A stretch of 6,199 bases of DNA, from the NCBI GenBank assembly GCA_044376515.1, contig JBILKV010000242.1, positions 1-6,199 of the forward strand, given 5' to 3'. Shown piece after piece: positions 5,090 to 6,199 of this stretch. The number at the start of each line of letters is the position of its first letter. Positions within the stretch are counted from its first letter, which is position 1. The notes beneath the pieces are model-generated. The model did no database searches. It had not been told where the DNA came from and saw only the letters and a program-made list of their open reading frames with translations. This stretch comes from Chth-196 sp044376515 (GTDB lineage: Bacteria > Verrucomicrobiota > Verrucomicrobiia > Chthoniobacterales > Chthoniobacteraceae). Made by a program: the position numbers and the translations under genes.

Positions 5090-6199
5090 TCAGCGTTCGA
5101 GCGGTTTGAGCCGTATCCGGCGGTACTCCATCTGGCCGCGGTCGCCCTCCAGTCCGATCGGGCCGGTGGCGGGTACTTTCATGTCCTCGGTGAGCAACTC
5201 CCCGTTGCACTCGGCACGTGCGACGCCGCTGCGGACGGTGACAACCAATTCATTCCAGTCTTGGGGCTTGTAGTTTTTGAGGTCCTTGTAGGGGCCTGCC
5301 AGGGCGTAGTCCCGGCACTGCAGTTGGGGTTGCCGGATGAAGACGCCGCTATCGGCGTTGGGCGTGGCACGGAACTCGAGCTTGAGGATGAAATCAGTGT
5401 CGAATTCGCGGACGGTGGAAAGTTGCTGAATTCTGCGGCCTTCCGGGGGCGTGGTCACCACGAGGCGCCCGTTGATCGCCCGGTAACGGCCGTCGTTGCT
5501 CGCGGTCTTGCCGTCAAAGGTGATCGCCTCCGGGATTTCGACAAACACCGGGGCGTCGGGTTTCGGGTTGGGATTGGCCGGTTGTTTGCGCGGGGGCGTC
5601 GCACGGAAGCCCCAGCCGGTCAGATCGCGTCCGTTGAACAGGCTGATGAAACCGGCTTCCAGTTCAAAGGAGTCTGCGGTGTTGTCGAGAAAACCGAGGG
5701 TGGCGAATATGGGGCGGATTCCCGAAGCCCAGCGGGCATAGCCGTCCGGATTGAGGTGCAGCAGGTCAGGGAACCAGGCGCCGTTGGCGTTGCCATCCGG
5801 GTTTGCGAACAGGGTCCAGGTGTCCACGACGGTGACCTGCGAGTCGCCGCGGACGGTGTTTTCATAGAGCGCGTTGACCGCCTTGATCGCCTCGCTGGGG
5901 CGCTTTTTTTCGGGGCTGCTTGGAAAGACGCGGCACAGGACCACGGGAACCTTCGGGTTGTGCGCCTTGATTGCGGAAAAGATTTTTTCGAAGTTGCGGC
6001 CGATCGCGTCGGCCGGGACGCCGACCTCAATATCGTTGGTGCCCAACAGCAGGACGATGCCTTTCGGATTGAGCGAAAGTACGTCCTCCTGAAACCGGAT
6101 GAGCATGCCACGCGTGGTGTCCCCGCCGATTCCGCGGTTGGCGAGCTTCATGCCCGGGAAGAGCCCTTTGAAGTCCGCCCCCCAGCCTTGGGTGATGGA
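5090..6199 (-). CDS. SGNH/GDSL hydrolase fused to DUF1080 domain, 5' end outside window
   Basis: The frame is open to the window edge; the 369 visible residues begin inside SGNH block I (SITQGW). The first in-window codon (6197-6199) is therefore the probable nucleophile Ser, and the true start with any signal peptide lies beyond 6199; the ATG at 6151 is internal. Counting from that Ser, block II is GIGGDTT (about 23-29), block III is GTND (53-56) with Asn55, and block V is DLLH with Asp145 and His148, so the esterase triad and oxyanion residues are present. From about 184 a DUF1080 (3-keto-disaccharide hydrolase-like, concanavalin-like fold) domain follows: LFNGRDLTGW (187-196), NADSGVFIR (281-289), WNELVVTV, GPIGLEGDRG (346-355) and the end RRIRLKPLER. 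A Pro/Lys-rich insertion sits near 200-217. SGNH domains deacylate carbohydrates or lipids, and DUF1080 proteins act on keto-sugar glycosides. The fusion suggests an extracytoplasmic carbohydrate enzyme; the substrate is unknown. Confidence 0.9.
   Translation of the reverse strand, partial: SITQGWGADFKGLFPGMKLANRGIGGDTTRGMLIRFQEDVLSLNPKGIVLLLGTNDIEVGVPADAIGRNFEKIFSAIKAHNPKVPVVLCRVFPSSPEKKRPSEAIKAVNALYENTVRGDSQVTVVDTWTLFANPDGNANGAWFPDLLHLNPDGYARWASGIRPIFATLGFLDNTADSFELEAGFISLFNGRDLTGWGFRATPPRKQPANPNPKPDAPVFVEIPEAITFDGKTASNDGRYRAINGRLVVTTPPEGRRIQQLSTVREFDTDFILKLEFRATPNADSGVFIRQPQLQCRDYALAGPYKDLKNYKPQDWNELVVTVRSGVARAECNGELLTEDMKVPATGPIGLEGDRGQMEYRRIRLKPLER

Noticed and set aside
4926..5210. Upstream extension of the small HPGH protein to 5210
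   Set aside because: It would overlap the end of the SGNH/DUF1080 gene and run through the hairpin at 5004-5038, and it would bury an obvious signal peptide in mid-protein.
5620..6111. Minus-strand open frame of 163 codons inside the SGNH/DUF1080 gene
   Set aside because: It is an out-of-frame Ser/Arg/Pro-rich shadow of a gene with clear catalytic blocks.

Overview
The window looks like a chromosomal segment from a GC-rich bacterium, most likely of the Verrucomicrobia (PVC group). The case rests on three things. The gene order prs-rplY-pth-rpsF-ssb is a housekeeping block seen in that group. It is followed by a fused SGNH-hydrolase/DUF1080 protein and a xylose-isomerase-like TIM-barrel protein, families that are heavily expanded in Verrucomicrobia and Planctomycetes. 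Most genes also lack a clear Shine-Dalgarno sequence. The placement is inference; no rRNA or other marker is present to fix it.

Layout, left half (plus strand). Positions 1-296 hold no gene: first a G-rich purine tract with quadruplex potential, then a plausible sigma70-type promoter near 232-259. Next come prs (PRPP synthase) and rplY (ribosomal protein L25, CTC type), 7 bases apart, closed by a strong hairpin terminator at 1931-1966. A second set follows: pth (peptidyl-tRNA hydrolase), rpsF (ribosomal protein S6) and ssb (single-stranded DNA-binding protein), closed by another strong terminator at 3550-3582. The usual partners of rpsF-ssb, rpsR and rplI, are not found here.

Layout, right half (minus strand). 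Reading leftwards from the right edge there are three genes: a 5'-truncated SGNH hydrolase fused to a DUF1080 (3-keto-disaccharide hydrolase-like) domain, a 66-residue His-containing small exported or membrane protein, and a sugar phosphate isomerase/epimerase-like TIM-barrel protein. A long hairpin follows the first gene. The third gene runs convergently into the ssb terminator.

The left genes serve nucleotide supply, translation and DNA maintenance. The right genes look like accessory carbohydrate functions. DUF1080 and xylose-isomerase-like TIM-barrel proteins both occur in keto-sugar glycoside breakdown pathways, so a functional link is possible but unproven. I see no mobile element, CRISPR array, tRNA or rRNA. 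The least explained item is the small HPGH-motif protein.
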